38,660 nucleotides of DNA from Chara braunii (Eukaryota > Streptophyta > Charophyceae > Charales > Characeae). Position 1 is the stretch's first letter. The number at the start of each line of letters is the position of its first letter. The notes under the pieces are model-generated. The model did not search any database, was not told where the DNA came from, and saw nothing but the letters and a program-made list of their open reading frames with translations. The stretch spans positions 2,807,530 through 2,846,189 of the forward strand of contig BFEA01000111.1 of the NCBI GenBank assembly GCA_003427395.1. The letters are read 5' to 3'. Both the position numbers and the translations under genes were made by a program. Positions 1-9,675 of this stretch are shown here, in pieces.

Positions 1-1011
1 CGAACACGATAGTCGAGTCGAACACGATCGTGGAGTGGAACACGATCGTCGAGTCGAACACGATAGTCGAGTCGAACACGATCGTCGAGTCGAACGAGAT
101 CGTCGAGTCGAACGTGATCGTCGAGTCGAACACGATCGTCGAGTCGAACACGAGCGTCGAGTCGAACACGAGCGTCGAGTCCAACACGATTGTCAGGTCC
201 AACACCTCTGACACTCGAGACGAAAGATCGTCGAGTCGAACACGATAGTCGGGTCGAACATCGAGTCCAACACGACTGTCGAACGAACGATCGCCGAGTA
301 GAACACGATCGTCGATCGATCAAGGAGTCGAACACGATCGTGCCCTGTCGTCGAGTCGAACACGATCGTCTAGAAGGTGCCCTGTCGTCGAGTCGAACAC
401 GATAGTTGGGTCGAACGTCGAGTCCAACACGACCGTCGAACGAACGATCGCCGAGTAGAACACGATTGTCGCTCGATCGCCGAGTCGAACACGATCGTGC
501 CCTGTAGTCGAGTCGAACACGATCGTCTAGACGGTGCCCTGTCGTCGAGTCGAACACGATTGTGCCCTATCGCCCAGCCGAACACGTTCATCGAGTCGGA
601 CACGATCGTGCCCTGTCGCCGAGTCGAACACGACTTTTCCCCACTGTCGAGTCGAACCTGATCCTGCCTTGTCGTCGAGTCGAACACGATTGTGCGCGGT
701 GTAATGTCGTCGAATCGTACATGATTGTGTCGAACACGATCGTGCCCTGTCGTCGAGTCGAACACGATCGTCTAGACAGTGCCCTGTCGTCGAGTTGAAC
801 ACGATCGTCTAGACGGTGCCCTGTCGTCGAGTCGAACACGATCGTGCCCTATCGTCCAGCCGAACACGTTCATCGAGTCGGACACGATCGTGCCGTATCG
901 TCGAGTTGAACACGACTTTTCCCCACTGTCGATTCGAACCCGATCCTGTCATGTCGTCGAGTCGAACACGATTGTGCGCGGTGCAATGTCGTCGAATCGT
1001 ACATGATTGTG
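1..1011. repeat. Satellite with 18-bp base unit and higher-order repeats
   Basis: From 1 to about 200 the sequence is a tandem of an 18-bp unit (AGTCGAACACGATCGTCG), with variants. Because 18 is a multiple of three, it stays open and would read as repeated IVESNT. From about 220 the unit is mixed with spacers such as GTGCCCTGTCGTCGAG and builds larger repeats. A block near 220-340 recurs near 380-500 (offset about 159). A segment of about 205 bp at 525-729 recurs at 807-1011 (offset 282). The short open frames here are by-products of the period. The same core motif (GTCGAACACGA and its inversions) also occurs at 2855-3490 and inside the ORF at 8578-9666, so the array probably grew from element sequence and not from an unrelated centromeric satellite. 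Confidence 0.9.
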
Positions 1012-1147
1012 TGCAGTGCAATGGACCACGTCCGTCGTGTCCTGGAAGATCATGTATGGGTTGCGTGCGTGGATTGTGAGCGTGGATTGCGCACATAAAT
1101 TCTGTGCAGTGTACTGCCGTGCGGCCTGGGAGGGGGGGAATTGTTCT

Positions 1148-2033
1148 ATGCTGCTGTTGATCGTTGCACTTGTGCCGTGCAGGGCGTCGTCTGTTCACTA
1201 TCGCTATGGAGATCTCTCATATGACCCCAACACTTTGGCGTGCACGAAAGGCACACCCTTTCCCACGTTGTGCGCTGCACGTCCGACAATGTCAGGGCAG
1301 CATAACCTATGACGTCGCTTGTCCCGAAGACTTCAAATGCGACCCTTGGATGAGAATCCTCCCGTTTGGCGACAAACATTTGGACTCGTGGGAGGAGTAC
1401 GAGTGGGTGAACATGACAGAGAGATGCCCGTGGGCGTGCGATTATGAGTTTGCCAATATGTTGGAATTCGGCAAACGCATTCCTGTGCCGTTCGATGTGC
1501 TGCGTCTCGTGCGCTTGCCTCAAATGTGTAAAAAGCTGGAAATAAGCCGTCTTGTGGGGGTTTTGGACTGCGAATAGGTGACAACCTCGCCGCGCACCTG
1601 GTGCCGTGTTATGAAGCAGGAGTTACTCAATTGTGCGCGACATTCGCAGTTCCTCGATCATTATCCGTTGCGATCTCCCGGTCTGTCGCCAAGAGCACTT
1701 TCGTATTGTTGTGTGAGATTGCGTCTGACATACTTCATCTTCTGTAGGGTCCTCTATATTGTCGTTTCGAGCAAGGCAAGAAACTTGACCGATGCTGTCG
1801 TGTATGTGTCCAGGAACGAGTTGTCTATGTCCGGGAGAGATATGTGCTTAGTTCAAAGAGAGGTAGATGGGAGACTGGATATCGTGGTGGGTGGCCAGGT
1901 GGAGGACGTTGACGCATGGCGCGAGGTCGAGGCTAAAGTCGTTTCTATTCGGGATGCTATAGGCGCTTCTCTCGTCGAGAACTCCGGGTTTGTGCGCATG
2001 ACATACATTTCGGTGTTTGCCGAGACGACGTAG
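1148..2033 (+). pseudogene. Unrecognised, broken ORF pair
   Basis: I do not recognise this. An ATG at 1148 opens 54 codons whose first 13 residues look like a short signal peptide (MLLLIVALVPCRA). The frame closes at 1312. A second frame (from about 1206) stays open to 1577 with several Cys and Trp-rich stretches, is stopped by a TAG at 1575-1577, and then continues in the same frame to 2033. Its last 95 residues (from about 1748) have ordinary protein composition. A TTCTGTAG at 1740-1747 could be a splice acceptor. It may be a decayed exon of a neighbouring element gene or a gene with unseen introns. No family can be named, and the coding call itself is weak. Confidence 0.25.
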
Positions 2034-2269
2034 CAGCTGACCTTCGGATCGCCACTTAGCGTGTTGAACGGCCGCAACGGCGAGATTATTCCCCGTAGTC
2101 GATAGATAGCCTTCGACGACATATTTAATGGCCGCAGCGCGAGAGAGCTCCCCATGGTCGATGGATGACCTTCGTCGGTCACCTTTGTCGTTCCACATTC
2201 TCTGACTCTGACACTGTCACGAGTTCGTGGATGTGTCGAGACTGATGTTGACAGCTTTTTGATTTCGTT

Positions 2270-2780
2270 GTGTGTTCAACAATGACGCATCGCTGCCTTT
2301 CCATTTTTGATTTTCGTGGAATTCGCATTCCGCTTGGTGTTCTCAATGTGTTATCTTCATAAAAATACGCGGTGTCTGCTAGTCGTTCTCATGCTGTGTT
2401 CAGTCGCGAAAAATACACAATGTGACGTTGCTGTCTTGCTATTGTTTTTCGATTCACTGAAACCCGGGAATGACGACACGTGCACGACGAGCAAACCATT
2501 AAAAAGTTTCTGATCGCTGTTCTGTGTTTTCGGTTTGGCTTCGGACACCGACACAACGCTGCCAGCCCATAGATGTAATTCTCGTTGGGCGAAAATTACA
2601 AAGTGTTTGATTGTTATTCTCATGTTGTGTTTCCTTGCGAAAAAAACTTGTTGTTCTGATGTTTTGTGTGCACAAGCATTCGACAGTCATTGTATCTCTG
2701 GCAATCTTCATGCAGTGCAAAAGCTCCGACAAACAAGGAGACACAACATGAGAATAACAATCAAACACTTGTCATTTGAA
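2270..2780. repeat. AT-rich spacer with direct and inverted repeat copies
   Basis: This is the gene-free stretch between the broken ORF and the motif cluster. A strong inverted repeat has arms 2598-2637 and 2734-2773, with about 38 of 40 bases complementary and a 96-bp loop. A third, diverged direct copy of the arm lies near 2381-2420 (TTCTCATGCTGTGTTCAGTC compared with TTCTCATGTTGTGTTTCCTT). No convincing coding frame crosses it. It may be a subterminal or hairpin region of the neighbouring element. Confidence 0.75.
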
Positions 2781-2854
2781 TTATTGACTAGTGTCCGCGA
2801 TCTGTTGTCTTCTGTTCTCGTGATCAAGTGCCCCTTCAGGCACCGTCCGGCGAC

Positions 2855-3510
2855 CATCGTGTCGAACACGACAAATGTCGCACGGCAGACCACAGTGTCG
2901 CTGTCGTGTCGAACTTGACGGTCGGACGACGTGCCCGAAACCTGCCTGGTACCTGTGCGGTGCCTGCCCGTGTTCCTGTCGAGTAGAACACGACGACGAG
3001 TTGGTCGACTGTCGCACGGCAGACGACAGTGTCGCTGTCGTGTCGAACACGACGGTCGAACGGCCCCCGTAGTCCGCCAGCTCCCCGTCGTCTCACTGTC
3101 GTGTCGAACTCGACGTCGAACGGGACGACGAGTTGGTCGACTGTCGCACGGTCCGCCAGCTCGTCGTCGTCTCATTGTCGTGTCGAACTCGACGGTCCAC
3201 GCACCGTCCGGGGACCACCGCAACGTCGCTATCGTGTCGAATGCGACGGTCGGAAACGGGCGTCATGGCACGGCCGTCGAGTTCGACACGACAGTGACAC
3301 GACGACACCGCAATGTAGCTGTCATGTCGAATTCAGCGGTGGGAAACGGGCGTAATGGCACGGCTGTCAAGTTCGACACGACAGTGGCACGACGGCACCG
3401 CAATGTCGCTGTCGTGTCGAATTCGACGGTCGGAAACGGGCGTTGTGGCACGGCCGTTGAGTTCGACACGACAGTGACACGACGACGAGCTGGCGGACTA
3501 CGGCCCGCTT
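2855..3510. repeat. Cluster of near-palindromic GTCGAACACGAC-type motifs with a 90-bp tandem repeat
   Basis: GTCGTGTCGAACACGAC, GTCGAGTTCGACACGACAG and variants occur about every 40-60 bp in both orientations. At 3249-3500 a 90-bp unit beginning GGTCGGAAACGGGCG is repeated 2.8 times (starts 3249, 3339, 3429). A block GTAGTCCGCCAGCTC near 3069-3090 reappears inverted near 3480-3505, so the cluster is bounded by an inverted repeat. Being a multiple of three, the 90-bp unit gives a long open frame, but the composition follows the repeat and I do not call it a gene. It lies directly 5' of the gene starting at 3629. Confidence 0.85.
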
Positions 3511-3628
3511 CCGTTGTTCTGTGTTCCTGTCTATTCTTGTTCTCGGATGCTGTGGTGTTTGCGCGTCGGCAAAGCAATGACTGCTTTCTCGCTTGTGCGT
3601 TTTCTTCGGTTGCGACTAGCTGCTCGAC

Positions 3629-4992
3629 ATGGATCGGGAGGGGAAGCCAAGCAAACGACGTACTAGTAGAAGTTCCGGGAGCATGGAGCAATCTCCGAAA
3701 AAAACGAAGGGGACACCGACTGCTGGCGTGGGGATTGACGAGACACCGGGGTCTAAGGGCCAGCGAACCCCCGTGCTGCGGGGTGCGCCTTCTAGGGGTA
3801 CTCCTTCCACCCGTGTTCGCGGTCTGGACCGGATTCGGCTGTGTTGATGAGCGGTGGGGCTGCGAGTCGAGAAGAGGAGGCAGCTGGTCGGCAGGGGAAA
3901 TCTGCGATAGACGTTGTGCCCAGGCGTAGAAGGTCAGGTGACACGTCCGTTGTAGGTGTGGGAGACGAGGTGCCTGTCGTCGACCACAAAGACACGTGCT
4001 GGATGTTGGACTGGGTGGGTGGAATCGGGGAACCCTCGAGTGGGCTGGTTCTGTACGTGGTGATCAAAGATAACATTGTTCCGATTGGCGGTGTGGTGAA
4101 GTGGAGTGGAGGAAGTTCACCGTTGGCCATTTTGGAGTTGACGATGGTCCTTAACGCTAAAGGTGAGCGGATGGCGAATGTCAAACGCGTTGCTCTTCGT
4201 TGGGCCAAACACGCTGGGTACGGCAAAAAGCTTTATGATATTTTCAATCCGCCCGGGATGAAGAAATTGACGTTGTCGGACCTTCGATCAGTTTTCGCAT
4301 TCTTCGACAGTAATGTGGTCGCAGGGCATGAGCCAGTGGTGCATGCTACCGACCGCATATCTGAGCCGAAAAACGTGTTTTCGTCGTCCTTGGAGGCGGC
4401 TCCGTCGTCGAAAGCAATCATTATAGGTGCCCGCCCTCCGCAATCCCTTCAGGCTCTGATTGCTGCAATGCGAGTTCCGAAATCGGGGCAGATCGGGGAG
4501 AAAGGTCCGTGTCGCGGCCAAATCGTGTCGTCAGCCCCTATGAAGTCCAGACCAACATCAACCAAGGAACCCGTTTCCTTGGTCGGCCCACCGCGTTATG
4601 AGTTCATCGTTCCTGCTGGGCCGCATTATTTTGGAGATGAAGACGAGAAGAACAACGAGGAAGATTTGGAGCGCAGTGAAGAACGCGAAGAATATGAGGA
4701 GGGTGGCGATGACAGAGGGGAGCATGGGGAAGAGATGGCAATAGACACTGAACAGACAACCAACGACAGGGGAGGGCCAGGCGAATTGGAGGGTCGTCTA
4801 CGGTTGATTATGAGGACGACGGGCAAAAAGAGGAAACGAGCGGCGAGGGTGGGTATGCAGACGTGCATCGGGGTTCCAAACGAACGCAGTGGCTCGCGCC
4901 GGGACATGGGCATTGGGAAGCAGATCGAGGGCGCGGGGGAATGCACCACGAAGTTGGGGTCGAGCCAGCGCATGCCGATGCAGCTCGACTGA
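3629..4992 (+). CDS. N-terminal region of the broken ParB-like gene, basic then acidic
   Basis: The ATG at 3629 (CGACATGG) is the best start. It opens a basic, Ser/Thr-rich stretch (72 codons, closing at 3847) with nuclear-localisation-like runs such as KRRTSR and SPKKTKG. The reading must then move to the frame of 3841-4992. A TAG at 3793 in that second frame places the shift between 3794 and 3847. The second part has an unrecognised globular region (about residues 50-170 of the frame, from DTCWMLDWVG to KKLYDIFNPPGMKKL), a linker, and a very acidic stretch near 4640-4750. The reading appears to shift again near 4800-4990 into the frame of the next entry. I cannot name the globular domain. 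Shifts could be decay, assembly errors or unrecognised introns. Confidence 0.5.
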
Positions 4993-6772
4993 CTGAGAAG
5001 AAGAGGAAGATCAGGCAAGAGAGCAGAAGTGCTTTGGACAGTAAGAGAACGAAGCTGGAGGGGGGAACCAAGCAAGAGGAGGGTCACAAACGCAAGTTGA
5101 AAATGATGCCAATTGAGGAGGCCATCCTGCGTACGTGGGAGGCTGAGGAGGCCATGAAGAAAAAACGGCAGCCAAGGAAAAAAGCAGCGAAGGGAGGTAT
5201 GATGGAAAAAACTTCCGTTTTTCCACCGGACCAGCCACAGTCGGATGAAGACGCTGTGGGCAAGACAGTCACCAGACCGCCCAGTTTACAGATTCCGCCA
5301 CCTGGGAATTATTCTGGTCATCTGAGCAAAGGCTTCTTCCTTGAGTTCGACGAGAATGGTAACCAGAGGCCGGATATGCAGTTCATTTCTGTCAAGTTGG
5401 ACAGGATTCTGGATATCCCTGACGAGGAATTCAAATATAATCAACGCTTTCTCTCGGTCAGGAGCTTATTGATGACCTTTATAAAACAATGGTTGCATCG
5501 GGTGAGGCAGCTATCAGAGACAAAACGACCAGAGCAGCCGGGTTGAATGTATGTACATTATACGAGAAGCCTGTCCTTTTGTTGGTTGGGCTACATGATA
5601 CAATGCATATTGACGCTTCCGGAACAAATGTGAGGGCAAGAAGAGTGACGCCTGGCGAATTCGATCTCCAATCCGTGCGCAAGTACTACTGCTACCCTCT
5701 AAGTGGTCAACATAATGTTGCGGCGGCAAGGAGATGTTTTCAAGAGTGCCCTGACATCGTCCGTGAGCTTCGTTTGGATTCCTGGACTGCAAGGCCTGTT
5801 TACTATCCGGATAGGAGCATGGATAATTACGGCACCTTGAGCACTTTCCAAAATGCGAAGGACAAATGGAATACTCCTCCACACCAGATTGATGTCATTA
5901 AAAACATACGAAAGTTGTGGCTGGCAGCCGGTCGTCCTGAAGCTATAGGCGGATCTGCTGCAGATGTCAAAAACAAGGATTACAGAGAGTTTGCACCGAT
6001 GGCTCTGCGCTCGACCGGGAGTGATCATTTGGTTACTCTGTTGCTTCAGAGTTTGACCAAGGAATGGTCCGACTTCCTCAGGCCTTACATGATATTGGCA
6101 AGGGCTACAAAAGAAGTGTTCGACAAGGTGCGACAAGTGTATTCTGCTTGGGAGAGTGGACAGTTGCCGGGGAGAGATGGTGTGAAGCCTGCCACCAAAC
6201 AAGGTGAATCGGGAAAAGCGCCGAGACCTGGACCCGGATTCGAGTTGGAAAAAGGAGTCAGGGTTCCAGTGCACTGGATTCAGGGTACTAGAGGACCTGG
6301 TTACCTCGTGGTTGTGCGCGATCCGGATGTCAGATCATGGAAGGCTATGTCTACGTTGGGGAGGCGTGTGAGGCTTCAACTGTTACGAGACATTCTCGCG
6401 GGAAGTGTCATACTGGCTCCAAGGCTAAGTAAAGCTGCTCACACTGCCGGGAAACATTCGATGGAGATATACGTGGAAATGGTGAAGCAGAAAAGAGCAA
6501 TGTTGAGAATGTTTCACTACTTCGTCTTCATTTCTGACCCTCACAAGAAGCCGTCAGAGTGGAAGGAACCATTCTTCAACAACCTTTCTGATTTGTTCGC
6601 TAAGTATTGTAATCAAGGATTGACATCCGAGAGGTGGATCGACCAGCGACGACATTTCAAAGACATGAGTTGGGTGCGGTCATTTCCGGCTACACTTGGA
6701 GGAGAGGATGAGAAAGGAGAGGAGGGCTTCAAGAAAACAAAATCGCTTGCAAACAAATGTCCCGAAGAGTAA
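4863..6772 (+). CDS. ParB-like domain protein segment, frameshifted
   Basis: A basic, Lys-rich linker (4990-5200) leads into a domain that begins near FISVKLDRILDIP (about 5380) and runs past SGQHNVAAARR (5702-5734). This layout follows the ParB/Srx-like fold: a first strand with a conserved position vector, an NQR motif, a helix with I-D-D-L-Y, then the G-[QH]-[HR]-x-x-A-A-R signature. The frame changes at about 5450-5475. The downstream frame can be followed upstream of its ATG (5489) as GQELIDDLYKT, which continues the same domain, so 5489 is not a real start. After the domain come about 300 residues of unassigned sequence ending at 6772. ParB-family nuclease/CTPase domains are best known from bacteria, phages and mobile elements; function here is inferred, and the assignment rests on motif reading only. 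Confidence 0.5.
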
Positions 6773-8556
6773 TTCAATTTGTCAACAAGTTGTTGCGTAG
6801 ATCCGAAACTGGAGGTTCGCATAACATTCCTATGTCGGGACAAGCGAAATATATATATTTCCAGAAACAGAACATGACATCTGTGTTCGTGCCGTTCCAG
6901 TGGGAACCGAGCGATGTTTCAAACGAGATGGATTGCAAGGAGATGTATAGAGCCGTCAGACACCTTACGTGCCACACAGTCATCCTGGATTTGTGCCGGC
7001 CGACCCAGATGGGTGCGTGGACTGAACAAGTATTTGATGTACTCTGGAAGTTCATGGAAAAACTTGGCAGCGAGTATTGGACATTGTTGTGCTTCGTTCC
7101 ACGCTCTTGCGAGTTCGTATTCTTGAGGCGAGTCGCGGGGTGGGACATTCACTTGGATCTTCTGAAATTGACTCGTCAACAACAAACAAAGGGGAGAGTG
7201 ACATATAAGGTTGCAAACTTGCCTTTGGAGGACACATACAGAATGGTGGTCATCATGTACTCCAACGACGGGGATCATCATCGCAACACTATTCCCTTGT
7301 TTGACAATATTCAAGTTGCAGGTCCATCATCTGCCGAGCAGGTGGCTGACATATCGACACTTGTGCGGAGAGAGAGAAAGCCGAAGATGTTGAATGATGT
7401 CGTGGAGAAGAACTTTCTGCGATCGAAGTGGAAAATGGCAGGTATGGAACCACCAGAGAAAGTTGTTTATGATGGTATGGAAAGAGAGCCGAATGCGATG
7501 GCGGAGACATTGGAGCATTTTTGTCCTGCGGATGAGGCTGTCGTTTTCCTGGGGAAAGGTCATGCGGGATTGGTTTGGGAGTTGTTAAAGAGTCACCGCC
7601 ATTGCATTGTGCTAGAAGGGGAGGGTATGAAGTTCGAGTTCCTCTCTCAGTTCATTAACAAGATGGTCAAAACTCGAGATTACTTCGCTAGATTTATTAA
7701 TCCGCCTCCTCGACATGATGAAGGGCGTGATCTCGTCTACAAGGTTGGCCAAAACATGGTCAATATTTGGGAGTTTCTCTTCGAAACAAAGCCGCAACAC
7801 AAAGGGGAACGTACTTATGTCCTCAGAAGAAGGAAAGTGGAGACGCTTTTGAGGGGTTGTCACAAAGCACCATCGGAGAGGGAAATTTCATTTCTCGACC
7901 GCTTGGAGACAATGTATTTCGACCAACAAATCGGGGCGTTTACAATTGCAGGTTATGCGACTTGTTTTGTGGATGGTGAGGACTTTGATGCCGACGACTC
8001 AGAAGAAGAGAGTGTTGATGACACTTTGCAAGCGGCTTTGGAAAATGAGAGGCAAAAAGCTTGTAGCCCGGCTTCGCAGAGAATGGGTGTTCCAGGCACA
8101 TCGTCCGGTTTTGGAGGAGCTTCGAGCATGGCGGTTTCGACGGATCAGTTAATGACTCGGCCGCCGACTTCTTCTATTGTTACACCGACTCAGATGGCGG
8201 GCAATACAATGACGGAGTCATCCGGAGGCAGTCTGGATCCGAAGCTTCTAGCAATGCTCTCCCCAGAGTTGTTGCCAACTCTGGCACCATTTGCACACAC
8301 CCCAAGTACTATTATGGAATTGTCACGCTCTCGAACTCCACAACAACCTCCATCTGATGAGCCTTTGGAATACGAGATTGCAGACATAATCCCTGCGAAC
8401 ATTGGGCTGCTTCCGGGGCCTATAGTGTGCCGAGACGATTATACTGTGACGTATGATGCCACATGGGGTCATCACATTATATGGCACCCCCAACACTTCC
8501 AACCTGCATTGGCGAGAGGGAGGTGGGTTATGGCTATAAAAGAAGAAGGGGAGTGA
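6757..8556 (+). CDS. Putative degenerate permuted beta-class DNA methyltransferase-like protein
   Basis: This 599-residue frame overlaps the preceding frame by 16 nt, so it may be a continuation of the same gene after another shift and not a separate start. Residues 75-82 (VILDLCRP) sit where beta-class N4/N6 methyltransferases carry the catalytic DPP[YW], followed by an amphipathic helix and a strand (YWTLLCFVP). After a middle segment, residues 247-295 read as motif X/I: a helix, VVFLGKGHAG in place of a D-x-F-x-G-x-G loop, a helix, then CIVLEGEG as the acidic end of strand 2. The order IV, target region, X, I is the permuted beta class. The catalytic DPPY is not intact (DLCR), so activity is doubtful. 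The C-terminal 200 residues are acidic and then Ser/Thr/Pro-rich, ending in an aromatic tail. The assignment is an inference from motif order. Confidence 0.4.
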   Translation: MSRRVIQFVNKLLRRSETGGSHNIPMSGQAKYIYFQKQNMTSVFVPFQWEPSDVSNEMDCKEMYRAVRHLTCHTVILDLCRPTQMGAWTEQVFDVLWKFMEKLGSEYWTLLCFVPRSCEFVFLRRVAGWDIHLDLLKLTRQQQTKGRVTYKVANLPLEDTYRMVVIMYSNDGDHHRNTIPLFDNIQVAGPSSAEQVADISTLVRRERKPKMLNDVVEKNFLRSKWKMAGMEPPEKVVYDGMEREPNAMAETLEHFCPADEAVVFLGKGHAGLVWELLKSHRHCIVLEGEGMKFEFLSQFINKMVKTRDYFARFINPPPRHDEGRDLVYKVGQNMVNIWEFLFETKPQHKGERTYVLRRRKVETLLRGCHKAPSEREISFLDRLETMYFDQQIGAFTIAGYATCFVDGEDFDADDSEEESVDDTLQAALENERQKACSPASQRMGVPGTSSGFGGASSMAVSTDQLMTRPPTSSIVTPTQMAGNTMTESSGGSLDPKLLAMLSPELLPTLAPFAHTPSTIMELSRSRTPQQPPSDEPLEYEIADIIPANIGLLPGPIVCRDDYTVTYDATWGHHIIWHPQHFQPALARGRWVMAIKEEGE

Positions 8557-8577
8557 CAGTTTTGCCTCCACAAACGT

Positions 8578-9666
8578 ATGTCAGGATCGAACTTTCTCAA
8601 ACACGCCAAAAATCAGATTGCCAAGCGACTCCTGCGACTTAGTCCGGAGGTTTCTCAATCAAGGCTAAATGTAAGAACAAAAGAAATTTTCCAAGAGTTC
8701 AAAACATCGCAGTGGCTTGAGTATCTGGAAGAGTTCTATGATAGACAAACCAGTCCGGCTTATGGATATAATTGGCATGTCGAAGAAGATCTTGAGCACA
8801 GAGAAGGGGAGAGGAAAAAACCAAGCGGCGGTGGTGAGCATAGCAAAGGATCCGGATCGAGCGGAGGTGCGCATGGCAAAGGATTGCGATCGGGGAGCGG
8901 TGCAAGTGACAAGGGTCCGGAACCAAATGACGGTGCAAGCGGCAAGGACGCAAGTCGTGGGGAACGACAAAAAACCGAAAAGTCTCAGGGGCATCAAGCA
9001 ACAGAAGGCAAGGGATCAGCACCAAGCGGCGGTGGGCATGGCAAACCTACAGGACCAAGCGGGGGTGGTTCAATTGTCGAAGGGTCTCAGGGGCCTCAAG
9101 AAACAGAGCGCAAGGGATCAGGATCGAGCGGTGGTTCAACTGTCGAAGGGTCCCACAGTCGAGTCGAACACGACAGTGGCCTCGCATTGGAGCGTTCCTT
9201 GCTTGACCAAGCGAAGAAACTCACGGTCGAGTCGAACTCGACAGTGGGATCGGGAATGATCGTCGGTGCAACTGGCAAGGCTTCGGGACCAAGGGGGGGT
9301 AGTACAACTGTCGGCGGTGCTTCACCTGTCAAAGGGTCACACGGTCGTGTCGAACACGACACTCGTCCAACATTCGAGCGCTCGCGGCTTGACCAAGCGA
9401 AGAAACTCACTGTCGAGTCGAACCCGACAGTGGGATCGGGATCAATCGCCGGTACAAGTGGCAAGGCTTCGGGACCAATCGACGTTGTTTCACCTGTCGA
9501 AGGGTCACACGGCATAGTCGAACACGACAGGGGTCCACTATTGGAGCGCTCTCAGCTTGACCGAGCGGCACAACAATGGAGATCGATTGCCAGTGCGAGT
9601 GTCAAAACTTCAGGACGAAAAGACGGTGTGAGTTGCGAGGGCATGAGTACAGCTGACCAAGTTTAG
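8578..9666 (+). CDS. Helical N-terminus plus Gly/Ser-rich repeat protein carrying the satellite motif
   Basis: It starts at ATG 8578, 21 nt after the preceding stop and in the same frame. Residues 1-75 are helical and charged. The rest is Gly/Ser-rich low complexity. From about 9142 there are 2.7 in-frame repeats (starts 9142, 9328, 9496; 62 and 56 residues) each with VEHD, LDQAKKLTVESN and VGSG elements. Their DNA contains GTCGA-x-TCGAC near-palindromes like those at 1-1011 and 2855-3490. The TAG at 9664-9666 is in the same frame as the ORF that follows. It is preceded by CTGACCAAGTTTAG, which looks like a branch point and acceptor, and a GTGAGT lies at 9628. It may therefore be the 5' exon of the protease gene. 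No enzyme family is recognised. Confidence 0.55.
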   Translation: MSGSNFLKHAKNQIAKRLLRLSPEVSQSRLNVRTKEIFQEFKTSQWLEYLEEFYDRQTSPAYGYNWHVEEDLEHREGERKKPSGGGEHSKGSGSSGGAHGKGLRSGSGASDKGPEPNDGASGKDASRGERQKTEKSQGHQATEGKGSAPSGGGHGKPTGPSGGGSIVEGSQGPQETERKGSGSSGGSTVEGSHSRVEHDSGLALERSLLDQAKKLTVESNSTVGSGMIVGATGKASGPRGGSTTVGGASPVKGSHGRVEHDTRPTFERSRLDQAKKLTVESNPTVGSGSIAGTSGKASGPIDVVSPVEGSHGIVEHDRGPLLERSQLDRAAQQWRSIASASVKTSGRKDGVSCEGMSTADQV

Positions 9667-9675
9667 GCGACTACG

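Noticed and set aside
1-1011. CRISPR-like array.
   Set aside because: Units are contiguous or near-contiguous without unique spacers of constant length, there are no cas genes, and the context is eukaryotic.
2931-3929. A 332-codon plus-strand frame.
   Set aside because: Openness comes from the 90-bp and shorter in-phase repeats, and its 3' part overlaps the better-supported frames that begin at 3629 and 3841.
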